A DNA stretch of 61,204 nt from Nemertoderma westbladi (taxonomy: Eukaryota; Xenacoelomorpha; Nemertodermatida; Nemertodermatidae): the NCBI GenBank assembly GCA_032718475.1, contig JAUCBJ010009128.1, positions 1 to 61,204 on the forward strand. Reading direction: 5' to 3'. This document shows positions 19,401-33,883 of the stretch, one piece after another (the stretch's first letter is position 1; the number at the start of each line of letters is the position of its first letter). The position numbers were made by a program, and so were the translations under genes. The notes below the pieces were generated by a model. It made no database searches, was not told the origin of the DNA, and saw only the letters and a program-made list of their open reading frames with translations.

Positions 19401-22400
19401 CATTATAAGTAGCAGTACTAAGTTCTTATTTCATTTACATTATAAGTAGCAGTACTAAGTTCTTATTTCATTTACATTATAAGTAGCAGTACTAAGTTCT
19501 TATTTCATTTACATTATAAGTAGCAGTCCTAAGTTCTTATTTCATTTACATTATAAGTAGCAGTACTAAGTTCTTATTTCATTTACATTATAAGTAGCAG
19601 TACTAAGTTCTTATTTCATTTACATTATAAGTAGCAGTACTAAGTTCTTATTTCATTTACATTATAAGTAGCAGTCCTAAGTTCTTATTTCATTTACATT
19701 CTAAGTAGCAGTAGCAGTACTAAGTTCTTATTTCATTTACATTATAAGTAGCAGTACTAAGTTCTTATTTCATTTACATTATAAGTAGCAGTACTAAGTT
19801 CTTATTTCATTTTCATTATAAGTAGCAGTACTAAGTTCTTATTTCATTTACATTATAAGTAGCAGTACTAAGTTCTTATTTCATTTACATTATAAGTAGC
19901 AGTACTAAGTTCTTATTTCATTTACATTATAAGTAGCAGTACTAAGTTCTTATTTCATTTACATTATAAGTAGCAGTACTAAGTTCTTATTTCATTTACA
20001 TTATAAGTAGCAGTACTAAGTTCTTATTTCATTTACATTATAAGTAGCAGTACTAAGTTCTTATTTCATTTACATTATAAGTAGCAGTACTAAGTTCTTA
20101 TTTCATTTACATTATAAGTAGCAGTACTAAGTTCTTATTTCATTTACATTATAAGTAGCAGTACTAAGTTCTTATTTCATTTACATTATAAGTAGCAGTA
20201 CTAAGTTCTTATTTCATTTACATTATAAGTAGCAGTACTAAGTTCTTATTTCATTTACATTATAAGTAGCAGTACTAAGTTCTTATTTCATTTACATTAT
20301 AAGTAGCAGTACTAAGTTCTTATTTCATTTACATTATAAGTAGCAGTACTAAGTTCTTATTTCATTTACATTATAAGTAGCAGTACTAAGTTCTTATTTC
20401 ATTTACATTATAAGTAGCAGTACTAAGTTCTTATTTCATTTACATTATAAGTAGCAGTACTAAGTTCTTATTTCATTTACATTATAAGTAGCAGTACTAA
20501 GTTCTTATTTCATTTACATTATAAGTAGCAGTACTAAGTTCTTATTTCATTTACATTATAAGTAGCAGTACTAAGTTCTTATATCATTTACATTATAAGT
20601 AGCAGTACTAAGTTCTTATTTCATTTACATTAAAAGTAGCAGTCCTAAGTTCTTATTTCATTTACATTATAAGTAGCAGTACTAAGTTCTTATTTCATTT
20701 ACATTATAAGTAGCAGTACTAAGTTCTTATTTCATTTACATTATAAGTAGCAGTACTAAGTTCTTATTTCATTTACATTATAAGTAGCAGTACTAAGTTC
20801 TTATTTCATTTACATTATAAGTAGCAGTACTAAGTTCTTATTTCATTTACATTATAAGTAGCAGTACTAAGTTCTTATTTCATTTACATTATAAGTAGCA
20901 GTACTAAGTTCTTATTTCATTTACATTATAAGTAGCAGTACTAAGTTCTTATTTCATTTACATTATAAGTAGCAGTACTAAGTTCTTATTTCATTTACAT
21001 TATAAGTAGCAGTACTAAGTTCTTATTTCATTTACATTATAAGTAGCAGTCCTAAGTTCTTATTTCATTTACATTATAAGTAGCAGTAGCAGTACTAAGT
21101 TCTTATTTCATTTACATTATAAGTAGCAGTACTAAGTTCTTATTTCATTTACATTATAAGTAGCAGTACTAAGTTCTTATTTCATTTACATTATAAGTAG
21201 CAGTACTAAGTTCTTATTTCATTTACATTATAAGTAGCAGTACTAAGTTCTTATTTCATTTACATTATAAGTAGCAGTCCTAAGTTCTTATTTCATTTAC
21301 ATTATAAGTAGCAGTACTAAGTTCTTATATCATTTACATTATAAGTAGCAGTACTAAGTTCTTATATCATTTACATTATAAGTAGCAGTACTAAGTTCTT
21401 ATTTCATTTACATTATAAGTAGCAGTACTAAGTTCTTATTTCATTTACATTCTAAGTAGCAGTAGCAGTACTAAGTTCTTATTTCATTTACATTATAAGT
21501 AGCAGTCCTAAGTTCTTATTTCATTTACATTATAAGTAGCAGTCCTAAGTTCTTATTTCATTTACATTATAAGTAGCAGTACTAAGTTCTAATTTCATTT
21601 ACATTATAAGTAGCAGTACTAAGTTCTTATTTCATTTACATTATAAGTAGCAGTACTAAGTTCTTATTTCATTTACATTATAAGTAGCAGTACTAAGTTC
21701 TTATTTCATTTACATTATAAGTAGCAGTACTAAGTTCTTATTTCATTTACATTATAAGTAGCAGTACTAAGTTCTTATTTCATTTACATTATAAGTAGCA
21801 GTACTAAGTTCTTATTTCATTTACATTATAAGTAGCAGTACTAAGTTCTTATTTCATTTACATTATAAGTAGCAGTCCTAAGTTCTTATTTCATTTACAT
21901 TATAAGTAGCAGTACTAAGTTCTTATTTCATTTACATTATAAGTAGCAGTACTAAGTTCTTATTTCATTTACATTATAAGTAGCAGTACTAAGTTCTTAT
22001 TTCATTTACATTATAAGTAGCAGTACTAAGTTCTTATTTCATTTACATTATAAGTAGCAGTCCTAAGTTCTTATTTCATTTACATTATAAGTAGCAGTCC
22101 TAAGTTCTTATTTCATTTACATTCTAAGTAGCAGTAGCAGTACTAAGTTCTTATTTCATTTACATTATAAGTAGCAGTACTAAGTTCTTATTTCATTTAC
22201 ATTATAAGTAGCAGTCCTAAGTTCTTATTTCATTTACATTATAAGTAGCAGTACTAAGTTCTTATTTCATTTACATTATAAGTAGCAGTACTAAGTTCTT
22301 ATTTCATTTACATTATAAGTAGCAGTACTAAGTTCTTATTTCATTTACATTATAAGTAGCAGTCCTAAGTTCTTATTTCATTTACATTATAAGTAGCAGT

Positions 22401-25400
22401 ACTAAGTTCTTATTTCATTTACATTATAAGTAGCAGTACTAAGTTCTTATTTCATTTACATTATAAGTAGCAGTACTAAGTTCTTATTTCATTTACATTA
22501 TAAGTAGCAGTCCTAAGTTCTTATTTCATTTACATTCTAAGTAGCAGTAGCAGTACTAAGTTCTTATTTCATTTACATTATAAGTAGCAGTACTAAGTTC
22601 TTATTTCATTTACATTATAAGTAGCAGTACTAAGTTCTTATTTCATTTACATTATAAGTAGCAGTACTAAGTTCTTATTTCATTTACATTATAAGTAGCA
22701 GTACTAAGTTCTTATTTCATTTACATTATAAGTAGCAGTACTAAGTTCTTATTTCATTTACATTATAAGTAGCAGTACTAAGTTCTTATTTCATTTACAT
22801 TATAAGTAGCAGTACTAAGTTCTTATTTCATTTACATTATAAGTAGCAGTACTAAGTTCTTATTTCATTTACATTATAAGTAGCAGTACTAAGTTCTTAT
22901 TTCATTTACATTATAAGTAGCAGTACTAAGTTCTTATTTCATTTACATTATAAGTAGCAGTACTAAGTTCTTATTTCATTTACATTATAAGTAGCAGTAC
23001 TAAGTTCTTATTTCATTTACATTATAAGTAGCAGTACTAAGTTCTTATTTCATTTACATTATAAGTAGCAGTACTAAGTTCTTATTTCATTTACATTATA
23101 AGTAGCAGTACTAAGTTCTTATTTCATTTACATTATAAGTAGCAGTACTAAGTTCTTATTTCATTTACATTATAAGTAGCAGTACTAAGTTCTTATTTCA
23201 TTTACATTATAAGTAGCAGTACTAAGTTCTTATTTCATTTACATTATAAGTAGCAGTACTAAGTTCTTATTTCATTTACATTATAAGTAGCAGTACTAAG
23301 TTCTTATTTCATTTACATTATAAGTAGCAGTACTAAGTTCTTATTTCATTTACATTATAAGTAGCAGTACTAAGTTCTTATTTCATTTACATTATAAGTA
23401 GCAGTACTAAGTTCTTATTTCATTTACATTATAAGTAGCAGTACTAAGTTCTTATTTCATTTACATTATAAGTAGCAGTACTAAGTTCTTATTTCATTTA
23501 CATTATAAGTAGCAGTCCTAAGTTCTTATTTCATTTACATTATAAGTAGCAGTACTAAGTTCTTATTTCATTTACATTATAAGTAGCAGTACTAAGTTCT
23601 TATTTCATTTACATTATAAGTAGCAGTACTAAGTTCTTATTTCATTTACATTATAAGTAGCAGTACTAAGTTCTTATTTCATTTACATTATAAGTAGCAG
23701 TCCTAAGTTCTTATTTCATTTACATTATAAGTAGCAGTCCTAAGTTCTTATTTCATTTACATTCTAAGTAGCAGTAGCAGTACTAAGTTCTTATTTCATT
23801 TACATTATAAGTAGCAGTACTAAGTTCTTATTTCATTTACATTATAAGTAGCAGTCCTAAGTTCTTATTTCATTTACATTATAAGTAGCAGTACTAAGTT
23901 CTTATTTCATTTACATTATAAGTAGCAGTACTAAGTTCTTATTTCATTTACATTATAAGTAGCAGTACTAAGTTCTTATTTCATTTACATTATAAGTAGC
24001 AGTCCTAAGTTCTTATTTCATTTACATTATAAGTAGCAGTACTAAGTTCTTATTTCATTTACATTATAAGTAGCAGTACTAAGTTCTTATTTCATTTACA
24101 TTATAAGTAGCAGTACTAAGTTCTTATTTCATTTACATTATAAGTAGCAGTCCTAAGTTCTTATTTCATTTACATTCTAAGTAGCAGTAGCAGTACTAAG
24201 TTCTTATTTCATTTACATTATAAGTAGCAGTACTAAGTTCTTATTTCATTTACATTATAAGTAGCAGTACTAAGTTCTTATTTCATTTACATTATAAGTA
24301 GCAGTACTAAGTTCTTATTTCATTTACATTATAAGTAGCAGTACTAAGTTCTTATTTCATTTACATTATAAGTAGCAGTACTAAGTTCTTATTTCATTTA
24401 CATTATAAGTAGCAGTACTAAGTTCTTATTTCATTTACATTATAAGTAGCAGTACTAAGTTCTTATTTCATTTACATTATAAGTAGCAGTACTAAGTTCT
24501 TATTTCATTTACATTATAAGTAGCAGTACTAAGTTCTTATTTCATTTACATTATAAGTAGCAGTACTAAGTTCTTATTTCATTTACATTATAAGTAGCAG
24601 TACTAAGTTCTTATTTCATTTACATTATAAGTAGCAGTACTAAGTTCTTATTTCATTTACATTATAAGTAGCAGTACTAAGTTCTTATTTCATTTACATT
24701 ATAAGTAGCAGTACTAAGTTCTTATTTCATTTACATTATAAGTAGCAGTCCTAAGTTCTTATTTCATTTACATTATAAGTAGCAGTAGCAGTACTAAGTT
24801 CTTATTTCATTTACATTATAAGTAGCAGTACTAAGTTCTTATTTCATTTACATTATAAGTAGCAGTACTAAGTTCTTATTTCATTTACATTATAAGTAGC
24901 AGTACTAAGTTCTTATTTCATTTACATTATAAGTAGCAGTACTAAGTTCTTATTTCATTTACATTATAAGTAGCAGTCCTAAGTTCTTATTTCATTTACA
25001 TTATAAGTAGCAGTACTAAGTTCTTATATCATTTACATTATAAGTAGCAGTACTAAGTTCTTATATCATTTACATTATAAGTAGCAGTACTAAGTTCTTA
25101 TTTCATTTACATTCTAAGTAGCAGTAGCAGTACTAAGTTCTTATTTCATTTACATTATAAGTAGCAGTCCTAAGTTCTTATTTCATTTACATTATAAGTA
25201 GCAGTCCTAAGTTCTTATTTCATTTACATTATAAGTAGCAGCAGCAGTACTAAGTTCTTATTTCATTTACATTATAAGTAGCAGTACTAAGTTCTTATTT
25301 CATTTACATTATAAGTAGCAGTACTAAGTTCTTATTTCATTTACATTATAAGTAGCAGTCCTAAGTTCTTATTTCATTTACATTATAAGTAGCAGTACTA

Positions 25401-28400
25401 AGTTCTTATTTCATTTACATTATAAGTAGCAGTACTAAGTTCTTATTTCATTTACATTATAAGTAGCAGTACTAAGTTCTTATTTCATTTACATTATAAG
25501 TAGCAGTCCTAAGTTCTTATTTCATTTACATTATAAGTAGCAGTACTAAGTTCTTATTTCATTTACATTATAAGTAGCAGTACTAAGTTCTTATTTCATT
25601 TACATTATAAGTAGCAGTCCTAAGTTCTTATTTCATTTACATTATAAGTAGCAGTACTAAGTTCTTATTTCATTTACATTATAAGTAGCAGTACTAAGTT
25701 CTTATTTCATTTACATTATAAGTAGCAGTACTAAGTTCTTATTTCATTTACATTATAAGTAGCAGTACTAAGTTCTTATTTCATTTACATTATAAGTAGC
25801 AGTCCTAAGTTCTTATTTCATTTACATTATAAGTAGCAGTACTAAGTTCTTATATCATTTACATTATAAGTAGCAGTACTAAGTTCTTATATCATTTACA
25901 TTATAAGTAGCAGTACTAAGTTCTTATTTCATTTACATTCTAAGTAGCAGTAGCAGTACTAAGTTCTTATTTCATTTACATTATAAGTAGCAGTCCTAAG
26001 TTCTTATTTCATTTACATTATAAGTAGCAGTCCTAAGTTCTTATTTCATTTACATTATAAGTAGCAGTACTAAGTTCTTATTTCATTTACATTATAAGTA
26101 GCAGTACTAAGTTCTTATTTCATTTACATTATAAGTAGCAGTCCTAAGTTCTTATTTCATTTACATTATAAGTAGCAGTACTAAGTTCTTANNNNNNNNN
26201 NNNNNNNNNNNNNNNNNNNNNNNNNNNNNNNNNNNNNNNNNNNNNNNNNNNNNNNNNNNNNNNNNNNNNNNNNNNNNNNNNNNNNNNNNNNACATTATAA
26301 GTAGCAGTACTAAGTTCTTATTTCATTTACATTATAAGTAGCAGTACTAAGTTCTTATTTCATTTACATTATAAGTAGCAGTACTAAGTTCTTATTTCAT
26401 TTACATTATAAGTAGCAGTACTAAGTTCTTATATCATTTACATTATAAGTAGCAGTACTAAGTTCTTATTTCATTTACATTATAAGTAGCAGTACTAAGT
26501 TCTTATTTCATTTACATTATAAGTAGCAGTCCTAAGTTCTTATTTCATTTACATTATAAGTAGCAGTACTAAGTTCTTATTTCATTTACATTATAAGTAG
26601 CAGTACTAAGTTCTTATTTCATTTACATTATAAGTAGCAGTCCTAAGTTCTTATTTCATTTACATTATAAGTAGCAGTACTAAGTTCTTATTTCATTTAC
26701 ATTATAAGTAGCAGTACTAAGTTCTTATTTCATTTACATTATAAGTAGCAGTCCTAAGTTCTTATTTCATTTACATTATAAGTAGCAGTACTAAGTTCTT
26801 ATTTCATTTACATTATAAGTAGCAGTACTAAGTTCTTATTTCATTTACATTATAAGTAGCAGTCCTAAGTTCTTATTTCATTTACATTATAAGTAGCAGT
26901 ACTAAGTTCTTATTTCATTTACATTATAAGTAGCAGTACTAAGTTCTTATTTCATTTACATTATAAGTAGCAGTACTAAGTTCTTATTTCATTTACATTA
27001 TAAGTAGCAGTACTAAGTTCTTATTTCATTTACATTATAAGTAGCAGTCCTAAGTTCTTATTTCATTTACATTATAAGTAGCAGTCCTAAGTTCTTATTT
27101 CATTTACATTATAAGTAGCAGTACTAAGTTCTTATTTCATTTACATTATAAGTAGCAGTACTAAGTTCTTATTTCATTTACATTATAAGTAGCAGTACTA
27201 AGTTCTTATTTCATTTACATTATAAGTAGCAGTACTAAGTTCTTATTTCATTTACATTATAAGTAGCAGTACTAAGTTCTTATTTCATTTACATTATAAG
27301 TAGCAGTAGCAGTACTAAGTTCTTATTTCATTTACATTATAAGTAGCAGTACTAAGTTCTTATTTCATTTACATTATAAGTAGCAGTACTAAGTTCTTAT
27401 TTCATTTACATTATAAGTAGCAGTACTAAGTTCTTATTTCATTTACATTATAAGTAGCAGTACTAAGTTCTTATTTCATTTACATTATAAGTAGCAGTAC
27501 TAAGTTCTTATTTCATTTACATTATAAGTAGCAGTACTAAGTTCTTATTTCATTTACATTATAAGTAGCAGTACTAAGTTCTTATTTCATTTACATTATA
27601 AGTAGCAGTCCTAAGTTCTTATTTCATTTACATTCTAAGTAGCAGTAGCAGTACTAAGTTCTTATTTCATTTACATTATAAGTAGCAGTACTAAGTTCTT
27701 ATTTCATTTACATTATAAGTAGCAGTACTAAGTTCTTATTTCATTTACATTATAAGTAGCAGTACTAAGTTCTTATTTCATTTACATTATAAGTAGCAGT
27801 ACTAAGTTCTTATTTCATTTACATTATAAGTAGCAGTACTAAGTTCTTATTTCATTTACATTATAAGTAGCAGTCCTAAGTTCTTATTTCATTTACATTA
27901 TAAGTAGCAGTAGCAGTACTAAGTTCTTATTTCATTTACATTATAAGTAGCAGTACTAAGTTCTTATTTCATTTACATTATAAGTAGCAGTACTAAGTTC
28001 TTATTTCATTTACATTATAAGTAGCAGTACTAAGTTCTTATTTCATTTACATTATAAGTAGCAGTACTAAGTTCTTATTTCATTTACATTATAAGTAGCA
28101 GTCCTAAGTTCTTATTTCATTTACATTATAAGTAGCAGTACTAAGTTCTTATATCATTTACATTATAAGTAGCAGTACTAAGTTCTTATATCATTTACAT
28201 TATAAGTAGCAGTACTAAGTTCTTATTTCATTTACATTCTAAGTAGCAGTAGCAGTACTAAGTTCTTATTTCATTTACATTATAAGTAGCAGTCCTAAGT
28301 TCTTATTTCATTTACATTATAAGTAGCAGTACTAAGTTCTTATTTCATTTACATTATAAGTAGCAGTACTAAGTTCTTATTTCATTTACATTATAAGTAG

Positions 28401-31400
28401 CAGTAGCAGTACTAAGTTCTTATTTCATTTACATTATAAGTAGCAGTACTAAGTTCTTATTTCATTTACATTATAAGTAGCAGTACTAAGTTCTTATTTC
28501 ATTTACATTATAAGTAGCAGTACTAAGTTCTTATTTCATTTACATTATAAGTAGCAGTACTAAGTTCTTATTTCATTTACATTATAAGTAGCAGTCCTAA
28601 GTTCTTATTTCATTTACATTATAAGTAGCAGTCCTAAGTTCTTATTTCATTTACATTCTAAGTAGCAGTAGCAGTACTAAGTTCTTATTTCATTTACATT
28701 ATAAGTAGCAGTCCTAAGTTCTTATTTCATTTACATTATAAGTAGCAGTCCTAAGTTCTTATTTCATTTACATTATAAGTAGCAGTACTAAGTTCTTATT
28801 TCATTTACATTATAAGTAGCAGTACTAAGTTCTTATTTCATTTACATTATAAGTAGCAGTCCTAAGTTCTTATTTCATTTACATTATAAGTAGCAGTACT
28901 AAGTTCTTATTTCATTTACATTATAAGTAGCAGTACTAAGTTCTTATTTCATTTACATTATAAGTAGCAGTACTAAGTTCTTATTTCATTTACATTATAA
29001 GTAGCAGTACTAAGTTCTTATTTCATTTACATTATAAGTAGCAGTCCTAAGTTCTTATTTCATTTACATTATAAGTAGCAGTCCTAAGTTCTTATTTCAT
29101 TTACATTATAAGTAGCAGTCCTAAGTTCTTATTTCATTTACATTATAAGTAGCAGTACTAAGTTCTTATTTCATTTACATTATAAGTAGCAGTCCTAAGT
29201 TCTTATTTCATTTACATTATAAGTAGCAGTCCTAAGTTCTTATTTCATTTACATTATAAGTAGCAGTCCTAAGTTCTTATTTCATTTACATTATAAGTAG
29301 CAGTACTAAGTTCTTATTTCATTTACATTATAAGTAGCAGTACTAAGTTCTTATTTCATTTACATTATAAGTAGCAGTACTAAGTTCTTATATCATTTAC
29401 ATTATAAGTAGCAGTACTAAGTTCTTATTTCATTTACATTATAAGTAGCAGTACTAAGTTCTTATTTCATTTACATTATAAGTAGCAGTACTAAGTTCTT
29501 ATATCATTTACATTATAAGTAGCAGTACTAAGTTCTTATTTCATTTACATTATAAGTAGCAGTACTAAGTTCTTATTTCATTTACATTATAAGTAGCAGT
29601 ACTAAGTTCTTATTTCATTTACATTATAAGTAGCAGTACTAAGTTCTTATATCATTTACATTATAAGTAGCAGTACTAAGTTCTTATTTCATTTACATTA
29701 TAAGTAGCAGTACTAAGTTCTTATTTCATTTACATTATAAGTAGCAGTACTAAGTTCTTATATCATTTACATTATAAGTAGCAGTACTAAGTTCTTATTT
29801 CATTTACATTATAAGTAGCAGTACTAAGTTCTTATATCATTTACATTATAAGTAGCAGTACTAAGTTCTTATTTCATTTACATTATAAGTAGCAGTACTA
29901 AGTTCTTATTTCATTTACATTATAAGTAGCAGTACTAAGTTCTTATATCATTTACATTATAAGTAGCAGTACTAAGTTCTTATTTCATTTACATTATAAG
30001 TAGCAGTACTAAGTTCTTATTTCATTTACATTATAAGTAGCAGTACTAAGTTCTTATATCATTTACATTATAAGTAGCAGTACTAAGTTCTTATTTCATT
30101 TACATTATAAGTAGCAGTACTAAGTTATTATTTCATTTACATTATAAGTAGCAGTACTAAGTTCTTATTTCATTTACATTATAAGTAGCAGTCCTAAGTT
30201 CTTATTTCATTTACATTCTAAGTAGCAGTAGCAGTACTAAGTTCTTATTTCATTTACATTATAAGTAGCAGTACTAAGTTCTTATTTCATTTACATTATA
30301 AGTAGCAGTACTAAGTTCTTATTTCATTTACATTATAAGTAGCAGTCCTAAGTTCTTATTTCATTTACATTATAAGTAGCAGTAGCAGTACTAAGTTCTT
30401 ATTTCATTTACATTATAAGTAGCAGTACTAAGTTCTTATTTCATTTACATTATTAGTAGCAGTACTAAGTTCTTATTTCATTTACATTATAAGTAGCAGT
30501 ACTAAGTTCTTATTTCATTTACATTATAAGTAGCAGTACTAAGTTCTTATTTCATTTACATTATAAGTAGCAGTCCTAAGTTCTTATTTCATTTACATTA
30601 TAAGTAGCAGTAGCAGTACTAAGTTCTTATATCATTTACATTATAAGTAGCAGTACTAAGTTCTTATTTCATTTACATTATAAGTAGCAGTCCTAAGTTC
30701 TTATTTCATTTACATTATAAGTAGCAGTACTAAGTTCTTATATCATTTACATTATAAGTAGCAGTACTAAGTTCTTATTTCATTTACATTATAAGTAGCA
30801 GTCCTAAGTTCTTATTTCATTTACATTATAAGTAGCAGTACTAAGTTCTTATTTCATTTACATTATAAGTAGCAGTACTAAGTTCTTATTTCATTTACAT
30901 TATAAGTAGCAGTACTAAGTTCTTATTTCATTTACATTATAAGTAGCAGTACTAAGTTCTTATTTCATTTACATTATAAGTAGCAGTACTAAGTTCTTAT
31001 TTCATTTACATTATAAGTAGCAGTACTAAGTTCTTATTTCATTTACATTATAAGTAGCAGTACTAAGTTCTTATTTCATTTACATTATAAGTAGCAGTAC
31101 TAAGTTCTTATATCATTTACATTATAAGTAGCAGTACTAAGTTCTTATTTCATTTACATTATAAGTAGCAGTACTAAGTTCTTATATCATTTACATTATA
31201 AGTAGCAGTACTAAGTTCTTATTTCATTTACATTATAAGTAGCAGTACTAAGTTCTTATTTCATTTACATTATAAGTAGCAGTACTAAGTTCTTATTTCA
31301 TTTACATTATAAGTAGCAGTACTAAGTTCTTATTTCATTTACATTATAAGTAGCAGTACTAAGTTCTTATTTCATTTACATTATAAGTAGCAGTACTAAG

Positions 31401-32418
31401 TTCTTATTTCATTTACATTATAAGTAGCAGTACTAAGTTCTTATTTCATTTACATTATAAGTAGCAGTACTAAGTTCTTATTTCATTTACATTATAAGTA
31501 GCAGTCCTAAGTTCTTATTTCATTTACATTATAAGTAGCAGTCCTAAGTTCTTATTTCATTTACATTATAAGTAGCAGTACTAAGTTCTTATTTCATTTA
31601 CATTATAAGTAGCAGTACTAAGTTCTTATTTCATTTACATTATAAGTAGCAGTACTAAGTTCTTATTTCATTTACATTATAAGTAGCAGTACTAAGTTCT
31701 TATTTCATTTACATTATAAGTAGCAGTACTAAGTTCTTATTTCATTTACATTATAAGTAGCAGTACTAAGTTCTTATTTCATTTACATTATAAGTAGCAG
31801 TCCTAAGTTCTTATTTCATTTACATTATAAGTAGCAGTACTAAGTTCTTATTTCATTTACATTATAAGTAGCAGTACTAAGTTCTTATTTCATTTACATT
31901 ATAAGTAGCAGTACTAAGTTCTTATTTCATTTACATTATAAGTAGCAGTCCTAAGTTCTTATTTCATTTACATTATAAGTAGCAGTCCTAAGTTCTTATT
32001 TCATTTACATTATAAGTAGCAGTACTAAGTTCTTATTTCATTTACATTATAAGTAGCAGTACTAAGTTCTTATTTCATTTACATTATAAGTAGCAGTACT
32101 AAGTTCTTATTTCATTTACATTATAAGTAGCAGTCCTAAGTTCTTATTTCATTTACATTATAAGTAGCAGTACTAAGTTCTTATTTCATTTACATTATAA
32201 GTAGCAGTACTAAGTTCTTATTTCATTTACATTATAAGTAGCAGTACTAAGTTCTTATTTCATTTACATTATAAGTAGCAGTACTAAGTTCTTATTTCAT
32301 TTACATTATAAGTAGCAGTCCTAAGTTCTTATTTCATTTACATTATAAGTAGCAGTACTAAGTTCTTATTTCATTTACATTATAAGTAGCAGTACTAAGT
32401 TCTTATTTCATTTACATT
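16446..32418. repeat. 37-bp satellite array, about 16 kb, roughly 425 copies
   Basis: The unit starts TTCTTATTTCATTTACATTA and continues TAAGTAGCAGTACTAAG (37 bp). Copies are nearly identical. Recurring variants are GTCCTAAG for GTACTAAG, TTATATCA for TTATTTCA, ATTCTAAG or ATTAAAAG for ATTATAAG, and a 6-bp TAGCAG insertion giving 43-bp units. Variants are phased into higher-order blocks (see findings). There are no unique spacers, so it is not CRISPR-like. The true length is unknown because of an internal assembly gap. Confidence 0.97.
26192..26291. other. Assembly gap (100 N)
   Basis: Exactly 100 N inside the satellite, with 37-bp units on both sides. A round length usually marks a gap of unknown size, so the array may be longer than shown. 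Confidence 0.98.
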
Positions 32419-32430
32419 CATTATTTTTCA

Positions 32431-33050
32431 TTATTTTTTATTAATTAATAAAATATTATATATATAAGAAAGAACAAACGAAGAGTCAGCAGAAACGAAT
32501 GGGGTGAACCCGACCCCGGAGCTGTGACACCCCTCGACGTGAGCCACGATCTTATGCTCCCGGCCACAGTGAGGGCATGTCCAGGTTTGCTGGGTGGTGG
32601 GGACAGGAAGATCGGAGGTTGATGTCCTCTCGGGTTCCTCTGCAGATGTGGACAGGGAGGTTAGGGCAGGATCTAGGTGTGGGTTGGCTGGTTGGTGGCC
32701 AAGGATGAGGGAACCAAGGGGTCCAGCCTGGCAAACGGAGTTTACATATGCAGCTGGTGCATGGTCAGTTGCCTTGTGCAGGCCTCGACCCCCCATAGCG
32801 GTTGGAAGGCATGCCTTGTTGTATGACCAGTCGGAGAGCGAACGTCCGATCGGGTCAGACAAGGAGTCATGCATGATGAGGTCGATTTCCGAGGAATACT
32901 ACACTACCAGAGATGGAGGGCAACAGCGCGGGCGAAGACGACCTTGGGGCAAGCAGGTGCAGAGGAGGGCTGTTTCTATCTGTGAGTCCAGAAGCTCTGG
33001 CAGGCATGCAATTATGGCACGGACCTTTATTGATCCGTCTCATAACATTA
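32431..33050 (-). pseudogene. Decayed reverse-transcriptase C-terminal region abutting the satellite
   Basis: The minus strand reads ACLPTAMGGRGLHKATDHAP followed by AAYVNS, matching the post-palm motif LP-x4-GG-x-G-x2-A-x2-HAPAA of many animal retroelement reverse transcriptases. A Cys/His cluster CPHCGREHKIVAHVEGC follows about 60 residues later. Upstream, another frame continues the match (LPELLDSQIETALL), so at least one frameshift and a stop separate the pieces. The frame ends at 32,431-32,433 and AT-rich DNA then runs into the satellite within about 15 bases. The retroelement clade cannot be named from this tail. Confidence 0.6.
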
Positions 33051-33214
33051 TAAGGATCAGCATCAGTATATCTGAACAGCAGTACTTTGCACAGTACTTT
33101 TGTGCACAATGTACTTCTTGATACAATAGTCGATAACTTGATAGGCCTACAGTAGTCTATGTGCAGAACGCACATAAATTTGGCCTATATGTACCGTTTA
33201 CTGTAACTAGTAAT

Positions 33215-33883
33215 TGTGACGGGACTGACGGAGTTGGCAGTATCAGCTCCCGACCGGTGTAGGTTGTACGCGTCGTTGCGTCGCTGGGCTGCTGGGCTAA
33301 CTGACGGCTGGATAATATCTTTGGCCAAAGGCCGATAGAAAAACAACGGTGTTAGTTGTCAGTATTGATAATCACAGCAATTGATAGTAGCACAGTCTGA
33401 ATATAATAATATGCAATGCAAATAGTAACAGTAACAACGATGTAGTAACGACGGTCAAAAACTATTCCGGTCTCACAACCGTAAGGGAATCAACTAACTA
33501 ATAATCAGTGATTACAAGAGTTATATCATTGACACATATTGGTTTTAGCCCTACACTACTGGGCGGCCTCTGGTATCCAATGGATGCGCTCTTGTCCTCC
33601 CCAACGTGCTCTCCTGCCCGCTATTGGCTTATATACTAATTGTCACTCCGCCACTCCCTGTTGGTGTTTCCCCTTGGTGCTAGCCTCACTAGCTGGTTTC
33701 TCCCTCTGAGGTGGTTTGACCTCTCACCTCTCTCTGTGGCTTACGGTGTGTATCGCCCCCCCCCCCCCCCCAGTTGGTTATGAGGTGAGATTATTATTGG
33801 TAATCTCACATCGCCAACTATATTGGTAAAATGCCACTAGTCCCATTTTCGGTGGGCAATGCACGGAATTGAATCCGCTTACA
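33215..33883 (-). repeat. LTR-like sequence, minus orientation
   Basis: Read on the minus strand it starts TGTAAGCGGATTCAATTCCG and ends CCGTCACA. The polypurine tract lies just inside (C-run at 33,885-33,895 on the plus strand). It contains a poly-C/G tract (33,751-33,770). It aligns with the inverse of 39,143-39,788 throughout. Confidence 0.75.

Noticed and set aside
16446-32418. CRISPR-like regular repeats
   Set aside because: Units are head-to-tail with no unique spacers, and the window is animal DNA.
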